A stretch of DNA of 64,000 nucleotides from Chryseobacterium populi (GCF_000282115.1 NZ_AKJY01000034.1:1-64000); one strand, 5' to 3'; positions 44,801 through 52,879 are shown, counted from the stretch's first letter. Notes: a model not told the origin generated them from the letters alone. Made by a program: numbers and translations.

Positions 44801-45238
44801 TGTTGCGAAATCAGATCTGTTGACCAGGTCATCGATCATCCCCTGAAGGCCAAGCTCACGGCCATCATCTGGAGAGTAGATCCTGTCGATCCCATAATCC
44901 ATCAGGTCTTTAATTTCTTCAGGCAGAATGACACCGCCGCCGCCGCCGAAGATTTTAATCTGCGGTGAGTTTTTCTCCCTTAAAAGGTCATAGATGTATT
45001 TAAAATATTCATTGTGACCACCCTGATATGAAGTGAGGGCAATGGCATTGGCATCTTCCTGAATGGCTGTATTTACAACTTCTTCCGCTGATTTGTCGTG
45101 TCCCAGGTGTATGACTTCGCATCCCGTTCCCTGAATTACACGGCGCATAATATTAATCGCTGCATCATGCCCGTCAAATAACGACGCGGCTGTTACAATT
45201 CTTACTTTGTTTTTAGGAGTATATTTTTGGGTTTCCAT
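41891..45238 (-). CDS. icmF: Fused B12-dependent isobutyryl-CoA mutase (IcmF)
   Basis: This protein has about 1115 residues. Domain order: B12-binding domain (about 10-140, with the DGHDAA loop carrying the lower-ligand His); MeaB-like G-protein chaperone (about 190-430, P-loop [16 protein letters not shown]); and a TIM-barrel acyl-CoA mutase large domain (about 500-1110). This fusion is IcmF, which interconverts isobutyryl-CoA and n-butyryl-CoA with adenosylcobalamin; some members also act on pivalyl- or isovaleryl-CoA. The start is taken at 45238 ([15 protein letters not shown]), with a -7 box just upstream. A separate alternative, methylmalonyl-CoA mutase, is less likely because of the built-in G-protein. 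Confidence 0.93.
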   Translation of the reverse strand: METQKYTPKNKVRIVTAASLFDGHDAAINIMRRVIQGTGCEVIHLGHDKSAEEVVNTAIQEDANAIALTSYQGGHNEYFKYIYDLLREKNSPQIKIFGGGGGVILPEEIKDLMDYGIDRIYSPDDGRELGLQGMIDDLVNRSDFATGKEVTPNDLDSISFENATSIAKIISAVENFSDEKPELVKAIDEKSKDLHIPIIGITGTGGAGKSSLTDELVRRFIRSNPEKKIAIISIDPSKKKTGGALLGDRIRMNAINDPRVYMRSMATRENNVSVSPFIHSALNVLKLAHPDVIILETSGIGQSGSEVSDFADVSMYVMTPEYGASTQLEKIDMLDYADLVALNKSDKRGALDALQAVRKQFQRNHLLWESPLESMPVYATKASQFNDHGTTELYNRLISKVNEKFAELGLKTFAEQEITDEVTIIPPKRVRYLSEIVENNRLYDANIQKQAELARKMYHIEGVKNIISNEALDAEYQKAEKDLQQENIDFLKTWDDTKKAFHEEFYSYFVRGKEIKVETSTESLSHLRIPKIALPKYNDWGDLIQWKGQENLPGSFPYTAGIYPFKRTGEDPTRMFAGEGGPERTNRRFHYVSAEMPAKRLSTAFDSVTLYGQDPALPPDIYGKIGNAGVSIATLDDAKKLYSGFDLVNALTSVSMTINGPAPMLLAFFMNAAIDQNVEKYIAENKLEAKVEAKLKEKFDDKGLERPKYNGELPPSNSGLGLKLLGITGDEIIPKEEYEKIKAYTIATVRGTVQADILKEDQAQNTCIFSTEFALRLMGDVQEYFIKEKVRNFYSVSISGYHIAEAGANPVSQLAFTLANGFTYVEYYLSRGMDINDFAPNLSFFFSNGIDPEYSVIGRVARRIWAKAMKLKYGADERSQMLKYHIQTSGRSLHAQEIDFNDIRTTLQALYAIYDNCNSLHTNAYDEAITTPTEQSVRRAMAIQLIINKELGLAKNENPLQGSFIIEELTDLVEEAVYTEFDRITERGGVLGAMETMYQRSKIQEESMHYEWLKHTGEYPIIGVNTFLGKDGSPTVRPGEVIRSTEEEKQAQIAALHNFQNANESQSEEALRKLQYAAINQQNLFAVMMDAVKYCSLGQITNALFEVGGKYRRNM

Positions 45239-45265
45239 AAAAAATCTAGAAAATTTCTGAATTTT

Positions 45266-45273
45266 CAAATATA
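45266..45273 (-). promoter_or_regulatory. Candidate -7 box for icmF
   Basis: TATATTTG on the minus strand fits TAnnTTTG, 27 bases before the start at 45238. Confidence 0.5.
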
Positions 45274-45397
45274 ATAATAAAATACCAACCTTATTTTACT
45301 ATTTAAGGTATTGAAAAATAATTCATTATAACTTTTTAAAGATTTAATTTTCTCCCGTTTGAATAAACATTCGTTTAGATATCATCTTTAAATTATC

Positions 45398-45405
45398 TAC
45401 TTTTG
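45398..45405 (+). promoter_or_regulatory. Candidate -7 box for the 110-residue membrane protein
   Basis: TACTTTTG fits TAnnTTTG, 16 bases before the ATG at 45422. It supports that start over the overlapping alternative frame beginning at 45403. Confidence 0.55.
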
Positions 45406-45421
45406 CAGAATATTTTATGGT

Positions 45422-45754
45422 ATGCAAAAAGCTCTTATTTATTTCGCGCTGGGAACGGTGATCAGTTTTCTTATCAATTATTTTTTTCTGAGCACTCAAA
45501 ACACAGGCCTGGAAATATATTATGCATTGGCATTTGGTTTTGCCTGGGGACTGGCCTATTATTTAGATACGCCGAATTTTACATTACCCCAAAAACTGGG
45601 TTTGTCTTTTGCCGCAATGGGGATTCTGGTGCTTGCCGGGACTTTGATTTTCAATCTGGAGCTAGCAGTTCCTTCCATCCTTAAATTTTCAACTGTTTTT
45701 GTGGCCTACTATTTAATTGCAAGTTTCCGGGGAAGCAAGTCTTTACGTAATTAA
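45422..45754 (+). CDS. Small integral membrane protein, unknown
   Basis: This 110-residue protein has about four transmembrane helices (residues 4-22, 32-48, 58-78 and 84-101) with short loops and a basic C-terminus (FRGSKSLRN). I do not recognise a family. The start at 45422 is supported by a -7 box at 45398. The gene converges with the DUF3667 gene and overlaps its stop region by four bases. An alternative open frame over the same bases (45403-45684) is a shadow. Confidence 0.7.
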   Translation: MQKALIYFALGTVISFLINYFFLSTQNTGLEIYYALAFGFAWGLAYYLDTPNFTLPQKLGLSFAAMGILVLAGTLIFNLELAVPSILKFSTVFVAYYLIASFRGSKSLRN

Positions 45755-46857
45755 TGGATCATTAGGAAGCTTATATACAGAAGGCCGATAAGCATCAGCA
45801 TGAGTCCGAAAGAATTAATTATAAATAAAAGAGAGCCTTTAAAAATACTGATTCTTTTCTTTGTTTCATAAACTCTGTGATGGGCTACGAAAAAATAAAT
45901 GGCAAGATAGACAGTAAGTGCCATTGAGAAAAGTGTGGATATGAAATTAATGATGCCATAATCGGGTAGGAAATCCATGACACTTGATTTAATCATAAAA
46001 ATCAGGATTCCTAATAATAAAAATGAGAAATAATGGAGTGTGAAAATGCCATGGTCGAAATACCACCATTTTTTCTTGTTGTGAAATAGCCACAGGAAGA
46101 AAGCAAATATAGGAAGGTATACGAACAGAGCTTTGGGAAGGGTATGTGAAAAGGTTTCTACAAAACGTTCTTTGATTTGTTTCTTATTTAATCCTCTTTC
46201 TTTCAGCTCAAAGGTTTTCTTGGCAAAAGGCCTTGTAAGAAGATAAAGCACGCCTCCGTTTTTTTGATGTAAAGAATCATACTGCTTCATATTTTCAGCT
46301 CCGAGCACTTTTGTATTGCTTTCGGTGAGAGTTTCGTCAATCAGATCATCGTTGTCTGCGATCGCCTGTTCTTTCTTTGAGTCACTTTCTATAGTATCAA
46401 TAAGTTTTTTAACATTAATCACATTTTCGTCTGTAAGAATTCCTTCTTTCTTAAGGTTTCCCAATGCTTTTTCAGTCTTTTCTTTTTTTATTCTTGTTTC
46501 TTCAGCGGAAGGTTTTTGGATATCATGAGATTGATCTTCTATACTGGGAAGAAACCCCGGGAGCAGGAATGTAATAAAACTGATAAATATATAAAGTTTT
46601 ACAGGGGCAACATAGAGCTGCCTTTTACCTGCAATGTATTCTTTGGTTAATTTTCCGGGACGGAACAAGAGATATTTTATGGTTTTCCAGAATTGTCCGT
46701 CATAGTGTGTAAAATCCTCTATGAAATGGGTGAAAAGATAATAGAAAGGTTGTCTGGCTTCCGTATTTTCCTGTCCGCAATAGGGGCAGAATCTTTCTTC
46801 TACTGTATGTCCGCAGTTAAGACAGTCTTTTTCCTCCCTGATTTTTCCGTGGCTCAT
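45751..46857 (-). CDS. DUF3667 membrane protein
   Basis: This protein has about 368 residues. An N-terminal zinc ribbon has two CxxC knuckles (CLNCGHTVEERFCPYCGQ). A short helical part (YYLFTHFIEDFTHYDGQFW, FRPGKLTKEYIAGKRQLYV) is typical of DUF3667. Several transmembrane helices follow: one near 95-112, then four from about 230 to the end. A charged linker (about 115-215) separates the parts. Function unknown; possibly a membrane sensor or transport-related protein. The start is set at 46857 because a -7 box (46876-46883) covers the upstream alternative at 46878. Confidence 0.82.
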   Translation of the reverse strand: MSHGKIREEKDCLNCGHTVEERFCPYCGQENTEARQPFYYLFTHFIEDFTHYDGQFWKTIKYLLFRPGKLTKEYIAGKRQLYVAPVKLYIFISFITFLLPGFLPSIEDQSHDIQKPSAEETRIKKEKTEKALGNLKKEGILTDENVINVKKLIDTIESDSKKEQAIADNDDLIDETLTESNTKVLGAENMKQYDSLHQKNGGVLYLLTRPFAKKTFELKERGLNKKQIKERFVETFSHTLPKALFVYLPIFAFFLWLFHNKKKWWYFDHGIFTLHYFSFLLLGILIFMIKSSVMDFLPDYGIINFISTLFSMALTVYLAIYFFVAHHRVYETKKRISIFKGSLLFIINSFGLMLMLIGLLYISFLMIH

Positions 46858-46875
46858 TGTTTTTAGGATTTTGAG

Positions 46876-46883
46876 CAAATATA
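46876..46883 (-). promoter_or_regulatory. Candidate -7 box for the DUF3667 gene
   Basis: TATATTTG on the minus strand fits TAnnTTTG, 18 bases before the start at 46857. Confidence 0.55.
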
Positions 46884-47152
46884 ATTATTTCAGGAAAAAT
46901 GTAATGTGAATTTTATAATAATCTTAAGGTATAGGTGTGGATAAATTAATAAAGTAAGAGTTGAGGGACCAAACTCTTTACTTTATCATTTGTGTTTTTA
47001 GAATCTTACGAAATTTATTTCCCATCACTGTGTTTCATTTTACAATATGTATGCCAGATAATTCATATAAACCCAATCTTGTCGAATCGTTTAAGTAAAA
47101 TATGATTCAGCATATTAAATAAAATATGTTTTTAGGTTACAAAAATTATTTG
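46884..47152. other. Divergent intergenic region with a long inverted repeat
   Basis: This spacer between the DUF3667 gene and rplM carries no credible open frame. It holds an inverted repeat at 46949-46986 (ATAAAGTAAGAGTT / AACTCTTTACTTTAT, one bulge, loop about 9). No T tract of note follows, so it is not an obvious terminator. The rest is AT-rich without recognised motifs. Confidence 0.6.
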
Positions 47153-47160
47153 TACCTTTG
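47153..47160 (+). promoter_or_regulatory. -7 box of the rplM-rpsI operon
   Basis: TACCTTTG fits TAnnTTTG about 45 bases before the rplM start. The short leader contains a small hairpin CCC-TTAT-GGG (about 47165-47175). Whether it takes part in L13 autoregulation cannot be told from sequence. Confidence 0.6.
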
Positions 47161-47205
47161 CACACCCTTATGGGGAAAATTATGTTTAATCTTTAACTAA
47201 AACGT

Positions 47206-47661
47206 GTGAATACATTAAGTTACAAAACTGTTTCAGCGAACAAAGCTACTGCTAATAAAGAATGGGTTGTGGTAGACGCTGAAGGACAGCCGTTAGGGAG
47301 ACTAGCTTCTACGGTTGCAAAGATTTTGAGAGGTAAGCACAAAACGAATTATACACCTCACGTAGATTGTGGTGATAACGTAATCGTTTTGAACGCTGGG
47401 AAAGTAACTCTTTCAGGAAATAAGTGGAACGATAAGACTTATATCTGGCATACAGGTTATCCTGGAGGTCAAAAGTCTATGACTGCGGCTGAACTTCAAA
47501 AGAAAGATTCTCTAAAAGTATTGGAAAAGTCTGTAAAAGGAATGTTGCCTAAAAACAGATTAGGATCTGCTTTATTAAAGAACCTTTATTTATATGAAGG
47601 AACAGAGCACAAACATGAAGCTCAACAGCCTAAAACAATTAATGTTAACGAATTTAAATAA
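47206..47661 (+). CDS. rplM: 50S ribosomal protein L13
   Basis: This 151-residue protein starts from GTG ([20 protein letters not shown]). Core motifs are [33 protein letters not shown], [20 protein letters not shown] residues ([16 protein letters not shown]) and the C-terminal [16 protein letters not shown]. It is an early-assembly 50S protein. It is directly followed by rpsI (5-base spacing), the standard rplM-rpsI operon. Confidence 0.97.
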   Translation: MNTLSYKTVSANKATANKEWVVVDAEGQPLGRLASTVAKILRGKHKTNYTPHVDCGDNVIVLNAGKVTLSGNKWNDKTYIWHTGYPGGQKSMTAAELQKKDSLKVLEKSVKGMLPKNRLGSALLKNLYLYEGTEHKHEAQQPKTINVNEFK

Positions 47662-47666
47662 TTAAT

Positions 47667-48053
47667 ATGTCTATAGTTCACAAAATCGGAAGAAGAAAAA
47701 CTTCTGTAGCTAGAGTTTATGTAAAACCAGGTTCTGGAAACATTACAGTAAACGGTAAAGATGCTAAAGAATATTTCTCTACAGACGTAATGGTTTATAA
47801 ATTAAACCAACCGTTTATCCTTTCTGAAACTGTTGGTCAGTATGACGTTACCGTAAATGTATTCGGTGGTGGAAATACAGGTCAGGCAGAAGCTATCAGA
47901 TTAGGTATTTCAAGAGCTTTATGCGAAATCAACGCTGAGTTCAGATTAGCATTGAAGCCTGCTGGTTTACTTACGAGAGATGCAAGAATGGTGGAAAGAA
48001 AGAAGCCAGGTCAGAAAAAAGCAAGAAAGAGATTCCAATTCTCAAAACGTTAA
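47667..48053 (+). CDS. rpsI: 30S ribosomal protein S9
   Basis: This 128-residue protein begins [22 protein letters not shown] and has [19 protein letters not shown]. It ends in the basic tail [18 protein letters not shown] that reaches the P-site tRNA. Normal length. Partner of rplM; rpsB follows after 186 bases that hold a repeat and a structured leader. Confidence 0.97.
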   Translation: MSIVHKIGRRKTSVARVYVKPGSGNITVNGKDAKEYFSTDVMVYKLNQPFILSETVGQYDVTVNVFGGGNTGQAEAIRLGISRALCEINAEFRLALKPAGLLTRDARMVERKKPGQKKARKRFQFSKR

Positions 48054-48057
48054 TTTT

Positions 48058-48136
48058 TTTCAGACATCAGATTGGAGATGTCAGATTTCAGACTTTTTTT
48101 CGTCTGCTATCTTATATCTGAAATCTATTAATCTAA
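48058..48136. repeat. Degenerate opposed-arm intergenic repeat between rpsI and rpsB
   Basis: The left arm is CAGACATCAGATTGGAGATG followed by TCAGATTTCAGAC, which itself contains GACATC/GATGTC. The right arm is GTCTGCTATCTTATATCTG followed by AAATCTATTAATC. The arms are approximate complements across a T run, giving a long hairpin that could act as a terminator or attenuator between rpsI and rpsB. Architecture matches the elements near 55, 17218 and 19512. Confidence 0.6.
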
Positions 48137-48149
48137 TTTTAAAAATTGC

Positions 48150-48239
48150 CCGTTACGTTTAGCATCCAAACGCTTCTCCCATCTAAAGAAGTTGTTGATT
48201 GCTTAAAAAGCGGAAAGTAAACTAACAAAAACAGAAAAC
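48150..48239 (+). promoter_or_regulatory. Structured 5' leader of rpsB
   Basis: Between the repeat and the rpsB ATG there are three small stem-loops in a row: CGTTT-AGCATCC-AAACG (48156-48172), CTTC-TCCCATCTAAA-GAAG (48173-48191) and GCTT-AAA-AAGC (48201-48211). No promoter box was found with confidence. This could be an S2-binding autoregulatory leader, which is inference; three short stems can arise by chance. Confidence 0.3.
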
Positions 48240-49001
48240 ATGGCAAAAGCAAATGTAAAAGACCTTTTAGAGGCTGGTGTACACTTCGGTCACATGACCA
48301 GAAAGTGGAACCCAAATATGGCTCCATACATTTTTATGGAGAAAAATGGTATTCACATTGTAGACTTACATAAAACAGCAGTTAAATTAGACGAAGCTTG
48401 TAATGCTTTAGAAAAATTAACTTCTGCAGGTAAAAAAGTTCTTTTTGTAGCAACTAAAAAGCAAGCAAAAGAAGTAGTTGCAAAACACGCTTCTGAACTT
48501 AATATGCCTTATATTACAGAAAGATGGCCGGGTGGTATGTTAACGAACTTCGTTACAATCAGAAAGGCTGTTAAAAAAATGAACTCCATCGATAAAATGA
48601 AAAAAGATGGTACGTTCGAAACTTTATCTAAAAAAGAAAGACTTCAGGTTGACAGACAAAGAGCTAATTTAGAGAAAAACTTAGGTTCTATCTCTGATAT
48701 GGTTCGTCTTCCTTCTGCAATCTTTGTTGTTGATATCTTAAGAGAACACATTGCTGTAACTGAAGCTAAGAAATTAGGGATTCCGGTTTTCGGTATTGTA
48801 GATACGAATTCTGATCCTAGAAAAGTTGACTTCGTAATTCCAGGGAATGATGATGCTTCTAAATCTATCGATATGATTTTGAATGTAGTTTCTGAATCTA
48901 TCAAAGAAGGTCAGTCTCAAAGAAAAGCTGATAAAGAAAAATCTAAAGAAGAAGGAGAAAAAGTATCTGCTGATACAGACGCTGATTTCGATGCTGAATA
49001 A
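48240..49001 (+). CDS. rpsB: 30S ribosomal protein S2
   Basis: This 253-residue protein begins MAKANVKDLLEAGVHFGHMTRKWNPNM and has FVATKKQAKEVVA, RWPGGMLTNFVTIRKAVKKM and GIPVFGIVDTNSDP, all S2 hallmarks. The C-terminus is an acidic/lysine-rich tail. It is followed by a terminator rather than by tsf, its usual downstream partner; tsf is found at the right edge on the opposite strand. Confidence 0.97.
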   Translation: MAKANVKDLLEAGVHFGHMTRKWNPNMAPYIFMEKNGIHIVDLHKTAVKLDEACNALEKLTSAGKKVLFVATKKQAKEVVAKHASELNMPYITERWPGGMLTNFVTIRKAVKKMNSIDKMKKDGTFETLSKKERLQVDRQRANLEKNLGSISDMVRLPSAIFVVDILREHIAVTEAKKLGIPVFGIVDTNSDPRKVDFVIPGNDDASKSIDMILNVVSESIKEGQSQRKADKEKSKEEGEKVSADTDADFDAE

Positions 49002-49027
49002 TTAAAGATTTATCTTTGAAATATAAA

Positions 49028-49057
49028 AACCGTTGAGCAAGTCTTAACGGTTTTTTT
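49028..49057 (+). terminator. Intrinsic terminator after rpsB
   Basis: A stem AACCGTTGAG / CTTAACGGTT (one G-T pair) is followed by seven T. It separates rpsB from the minus-strand genes and shows that rpsB is transcribed without tsf. Confidence 0.85.
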
Positions 49058-49071
49058 ATGGTTGGTTTTTA

Positions 49072-49518
49072 TTAATTGGAAAGCTTGATATTATAAGAAC
49101 TGGTAATAAATTTTGTTTTTTGATATACCGATTCACAAACTCTTCCTGACAGATTGTAATTCTGGTTTTTAAGAACCATGGCAGAGCCTATCTTGCCTGC
49201 CCCGATTGGAATCTTTTTAAAATAATTATTACCGCTGATTGTGATCACCATGTTACATCTGGATTTATTTTCGATGGTAACGGATGTTTTAGGGCTGTCA
49301 GACGAATCATTTAACAGGTCTGTAAGAACTTCAGCAGTTTCCGGCTTATACGTTTTTATCAGGGCGCTATATTCCCTTTCTGTCTGTGAAGCAGATGAAG
49401 TGGAAGAGGTAGTGCGGGGATAAGGGCGTTTAATTGGAGAGCCTGTATTATAATTTGCATTACAGCTGCTTACAATAATAGCCAGAGTAAAACCTGAAAA
49501 GAGAAATGCCTTTTTCAT
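49072..49518 (-). CDS. Lipoprotein related to the neighbouring two-Cys exported proteins
   Basis: This 148-residue lipoprotein has a lipobox IIVSSC (Cys at residue 19). The C-terminal half (about 75-145) has the shared pattern IENKSRCNMVITISGNNYF ... IPIGAGKIGSAMVLKN ... RVCESVY. It aligns with the proteins at 49551 and 51112. Two conserved Cys (in SRCN and VC) are probably disulfide-linked. It lacks the N-terminal AHPxDPRRSVLKPK motif of the other two. The family resembles Chryseobacterium DUF6759 proteins; I am not certain of that number. Function unknown. Confidence 0.72.
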   Translation of the reverse strand: MKKAFLFSGFTLAIIVSSCNANYNTGSPIKRPYPRTTSSTSSASQTEREYSALIKTYKPETAEVLTDLLNDSSDSPKTSVTIENKSRCNMVITISGNNYFKKIPIGAGKIGSAMVLKNQNYNLSGRVCESVYQKTKFITSSYNIKLSN

Positions 49519-49550
49519 ATTAAAAATTTGTGATGTAAAATTAAACTTTT

Positions 49551-50198
49551 TTATTTTTTCAGAACCACCTGATCTCTAACCTCTTCAGGATTATTAATGG
49601 TTAGAAAAATGCTCTTTTTTATTTCTTTCTGTGAGCTGTATCGAATATCACATACATTACTGTTCAATGTGTAAGTACCCTTATTGATAACAATGAAATT
49701 TTCACCATGAGCAGGAACTGCCATATTGTAAAAATCTTTTCCCTGAATTCTTAGTACCAAATTACAGTCAGAATTATTTTTAAATAAAAGAATCACCTCC
49801 TTACTGCTGATATCTTCATTAAACATTGCATTCAGAAGTTTTACGGTTTTATCTTTATGCTGTTTCGATGTAGAAGCTATTAAATGCTTAAACTCTTCAG
49901 CTTCTGCCGAGTTAGAGCTTTTCATAATACTATTCGGGATTTCGGAAATCACAGGCCTCGCCTGCATTGGCTTTGCATTTATTTTTCCTTTTGTCCATTC
50001 TTCGTTTTTTAAAGCGATCAGTTTGGGCTTTAAAACACTTCTTCTCGGATCCTCCGGATGAGCTGTCTTTAAAAACAGTTCAATTTCGCTTATACTCTTA
50101 CTGTCAAGGATATTGGCAGAAGATTTTTGAACATCATGGGTTGTGTTGCATGAAAGTAAAGCAAAGAATAAAGGGAATGTAAGTAAATTTTTTTTCAT
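49551..50198 (-). CDS. Two-Cys exported lipoprotein (DUF6759-like)
   Basis: This 215-residue lipoprotein has a lipobox FALLSC (Cys at residue 17). The N-terminal motif AHPEDPRRSVLKPKLIALK (about 45-63) is shared with the protein at 51112. A helical middle (EFKHLIASTSKQHKDKTVKLLNAMF) and a C-terminal sandwich (FKNNSDCNLVLRIQGKDFY, VPAHGENFIVINKGTYTLN, SNVCDIRYSSQKEI) follow. Paralogous to the gene two positions away with trmB between. Function unknown; the repeated presence of three family members in 3 kb suggests a lineage-specific expansion. Confidence 0.75.
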   Translation of the reverse strand: MKKNLLTFPLFFALLSCNTTHDVQKSSANILDSKSISEIELFLKTAHPEDPRRSVLKPKLIALKNEEWTKGKINAKPMQARPVISEIPNSIMKSSNSAEAEEFKHLIASTSKQHKDKTVKLLNAMFNEDISSKEVILLFKNNSDCNLVLRIQGKDFYNMAVPAHGENFIVINKGTYTLNSNVCDIRYSSQKEIKKSIFLTINNPEEVRDQVVLKK

Positions 50199-50347
50199 GG
50201 TTTATTGTTTTTATATATTAATTTCACATATTAAATTTTTTTACTGTTGTATTTATGTCTAAAAATATCAATATAAGGTCGTAGGATTTTACATATTTTA
50301 GTTTTTAAAATGATTTTTTTTCATTTTAAACCGTATGATATCCTGAT

Positions 50348-51025
50348 TTAATTAATCCGGAATTTAATATAAGTAATAGTTTTTCCTTTAGCGGAAAAAA
50401 GTTCTTCATAATAAGTTCTGATATCTCTTAAATGTTCTGTATTAGGATCATATTCCGGGGCACCGTAAATATCATGATGGGCGGTAAGTATTTCGTAGCC
50501 GGCTCCCTGAAGAAAACCCAGGGTATAGCCATGCAGAAATTCAGAATCTGTTTTTAAATGAACGATTCCGCCAGGTTTTAAAAATTTTTTATACCTGTTA
50601 AGAAAGTCAGGATGGGTCAATCTGTGTTTTGTACGTCTGTATTTGATTTGTGGATCCGGGAAAGTAATCCAGATTTCATCCACTTCATTTTCTGCAAAAA
50701 AACAGTCTACAAGCTCAATTTGGGATCTTAAGAATGCCACATTGTTCATATTGTTCTCAACGGCTTCCTTCGCTCCAAACCAAAATCTTGCTCCTTTAAT
50801 ATCGATCCCGATAAAGTTTTTTTCAGTAAAGGTTTTGGCAAGGCCCACGGAATATTCCCCTTTTCCACAGCCTAATTCAAGAACAATGGGATGGTCATTT
50901 TTAAAAAAATCGGTTCTCCATTTTCCTTTAAGCTCAAAACCGCTTAACGCCTCTTCTCTTGTAGGCTGGATGACATTAGGTAATATTTTGTTTTCTGTAA
51001 ATCTTGCTATTTTATTCTTGCCCAT
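50348..51025 (-). CDS. trmB: tRNA (guanosine(46)-N7)-methyltransferase
   Basis: This 225-residue Rossmann methyltransferase uses SAM to make m7G46 in the tRNA variable loop. Motif I is VLELGCGKGEYSVGLAKTF. The family motif is DEIWITFPDPQIKYRRTKHR, with the substrate-binding segment THPDFLNRYKKFLKPGG. Cytosolic. It lies among three paralogous exported proteins with no functional link to them. A TAnnTTTG box lies at 51046-51053. Confidence 0.96.
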   Translation of the reverse strand: MGKNKIARFTENKILPNVIQPTREEALSGFELKGKWRTDFFKNDHPIVLELGCGKGEYSVGLAKTFTEKNFIGIDIKGARFWFGAKEAVENNMNNVAFLRSQIELVDCFFAENEVDEIWITFPDPQIKYRRTKHRLTHPDFLNRYKKFLKPGGIVHLKTDSEFLHGYTLGFLQGAGYEILTAHHDIYGAPEYDPNTEHLRDIRTYYEELFSAKGKTITYIKFRIN

Positions 51026-51045
51026 GACTGTTTATAAAAATCCTG

Positions 51046-51053
51046 CAAAAATA
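51046..51053 (-). promoter_or_regulatory. Candidate -7 box for trmB
   Basis: TATTTTTG on the minus strand fits TAnnTTTG, 20 bases before the trmB start. Confidence 0.55.
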
Positions 51054-51111
51054 GCAAAATTTAAACAGATTAATTACTTTAGCTTGAAAAAGAAAGGTCT
51101 GGAATTTTTGA

Positions 51112-51888
51112 TTATTTACCTTCTGAGGTCCCCAATGCTACCATAATAGGTTTTTGAATGGTTTTTTGGGAAGCATATTGGGCCCCACACACCAGACTTG
51201 TAAAAAGGTAATTTCCTTTTTCTACCACAATTGAGTTTTCATTATGAGCGGGAACGGCAAGCCTGTATTTTGTGGTACCTACTCCCTCCATTCTTACAAT
51301 AATATTACAGTCGGATTTGTTTTCGATAAGAACGATACATTCCTTTGTCGTAGGATCATTATCGAAAAGGGAGTTTAGTATTTTTACGGTATTGTTTCTA
51401 TGCTCAACAGGAGAAACTTTCATAAGCATATTGAATTCTTCCGCTTCCGCATTCGGAATAGCTGCTGTACTTGCAGAAGTGTTTACAACAATAGCATTGT
51501 TAGCATTACTTGGTGTGTAGACTACTGTAGATTGTTTTGCCGCCAGTTCGGCTTTATATTTAGCGATTTGTTTTTGTTTGATGATGGCATTCATCTCGTC
51601 AAAAGTAATTTTTGTAGAAGGCCTTCTTTTCAACAGTGCGAGCATTTCCTGCATCTCTTTCACCTTTTGGTCGGCCGGATGAGCGTTCTTTATATAGTCT
51701 CTCATCATGTCCATGACTTTGGGCTTTAATACGGATCTCCGGGGGTCATCAGGATGTGCATCGCGAAGGAAGGCATTGATCTCATAGATATTTTTGCTTT
51801 TCAGGATATTGCTATAATCTTTGGCTTTTTTCTGAGCTGAAAGACCAAAACAGATACATAAACTAAATAGTAAAAGTATTTTTTTCAT
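51112..51888 (-). CDS. Two-Cys exported protein (DUF6759-like), longest paralogue
   Basis: This 258-residue protein has a signal peptide (residues 1-18, ending LSA). It has no lipobox Cys, so it is free in the periplasm or exported. It has AHPDDPRRSVLKPKVMDMM (about 41-59), a second AHPADQKVKEM copy (about 68-78), a Lys/Gln-rich helix and a Thr/Ala/Asn linker. The C-terminal domain is shared with 49072 and 49551 (IENKSDCNIIVRMEGVG, VPAHNENSIVVEKGNYLF, LVCGAQYASQKTI). Same family, unknown role. Confidence 0.75.
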   Translation of the reverse strand: MKKILLLFSLCICFGLSAQKKAKDYSNILKSKNIYEINAFLRDAHPDDPRRSVLKPKVMDMMRDYIKNAHPADQKVKEMQEMLALLKRRPSTKITFDEMNAIIKQKQIAKYKAELAAKQSTVVYTPSNANNAIVVNTSASTAAIPNAEAEEFNMLMKVSPVEHRNNTVKILNSLFDNDPTTKECIVLIENKSDCNIIVRMEGVGTTKYRLAVPAHNENSIVVEKGNYLFTSLVCGAQYASQKTIQKPIMVALGTSEGK

Positions 51889-52046
51889 TTAATACACATA
51901 TATAAGTTAAAAATAAAGCATTTCTATAGGTATGCTTCCTTTGCTGCTGTGATTTGATGTGGTACAATAATACAAACGGAATAACACTATTTTTATTTTT
52001 AATCCAAAATGGAAAATAAAGTTATAAAATACGTATATACAAAAAA

Positions 52047-52068
52047 TATACCGTCGATTGACGGTATA
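52047..52068 (-). terminator. Intrinsic terminator after the regulatory-domain protein gene
   Basis: A stem TATACCGTC / GACGGTATA with loop GATT is preceded on the plus strand by six A (U tract of the minus transcript). Confidence 0.8.
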
Positions 52069-52090
52069 CTTCTATTCATAATGTGATTTA

Positions 52091-52879
52091 TTATTTTACG
52101 ATTTCCTGAAGATGGGAATTCCTTAGCCTTCTCTGATAAATAGGCATATATTTTTCAATCGGAATCTTTACAGCCTCAAAATTTCCTGCCTGAATGTAAG
52201 GATCAAGACTTTCCGATGAATAAACAAACTGCAGGAAATTATCAATCAAATTTTCAGGAATCTTGAATTTTGTAAAATAATCTTTTCCAAGATAATTTTT
52301 AATCTGGCTGACAGACGAGTTCATTCTCTCATAGGCAATGTAACGCTGCTTTTTCTTTCTTTCACCAGATAAAATATCAAAGATACTCTCAAGGCTAAAG
52401 GTTAATCCGCCATCTCTTAATCCGGCAACAGGAAGCTGAGGTGGGGTGCCATCACCTTTAGGTTCCGGTAAGCCGATCACTTTTTTAAGTTCAAGTGCCT
52501 TATCTTTTTTGGCTAATGCCGTTACATCATATCTTAAATTTCCAGTAGGCTTAAACCTGCTGATAACAACTTCCTGAATATCATGATAAGCAATTTTCAG
52601 CTCTATTAAATTTTTAGGCCCAAGCATCTGAGGCGAAAGCTGAATGTCTTTTCTCTCCGTAACAATAGAGGTGAAGCGGATAATATCACCTGCATTCGCC
52701 TGGATATTGAAATCTCCGTTATAGTCTGTAAGAACAGTTTTTTGAGTATTAAGATTCGTAACATATACCTGGTTGAGATATAATACTGAATTATCTCTAA
52801 GGAATACTTCCCCCGAATATGTTTGAGCATTGATCTTTGCCAGAAAAACCAATAGCAATAGAGTAATAAGATTCTTCAT
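52091..52879 (-). CDS. Exported carboxypeptidase-regulatory-like domain protein
   Basis: This 262-residue protein has a signal peptide (residues 1-18, ending INA). An N-terminal carboxypeptidase-regulatory-like sandwich (about 20-100, YLNQVYVTNLNTQKTVLTDYNGDFNIQANAGDIIRFTS) is followed by a charged alpha-helical region to the end. The start is placed at 52879 (MKNLITLLLLVFLAK): the frame runs in to 52966 but a -7 box (52889-52896) and the signal peptide favour the internal ATG. Role unknown; such proteins are frequent periplasmic or outer-membrane components in Bacteroidota. Confidence 0.75.
   Translation of the reverse strand: MKNLITLLLLVFLAKINAQTYSGEVFLRDNSVLYLNQVYVTNLNTQKTVLTDYNGDFNIQANAGDIIRFTSIVTERKDIQLSPQMLGPKNLIELKIAYHDIQEVVISRFKPTGNLRYDVTALAKKDKALELKKVIGLPEPKGDGTPPQLPVAGLRDGGLTFSLESIFDILSGERKKKQRYIAYERMNSSVSQIKNYLGKDYFTKFKIPENLIDNFLQFVYSSESLDPYIQAGNFEAVKIPIEKYMPIYQRRLRNSHLQEIVK

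Noticed and set aside
41891..45238. Methylmalonyl-CoA mutase
   Set aside because: The fused order B12-binding / G-protein / mutase in one chain is the IcmF arrangement; methylmalonyl-CoA mutase has separate MeaB and a different domain order.
45403..45684. Open frame of 93 codons overlapping the small membrane protein gene
   Set aside because: It begins inside the -7 box region of the 45422 gene and encodes no hydrophobic pattern of its own, while the 45422 frame gives clean transmembrane helices.
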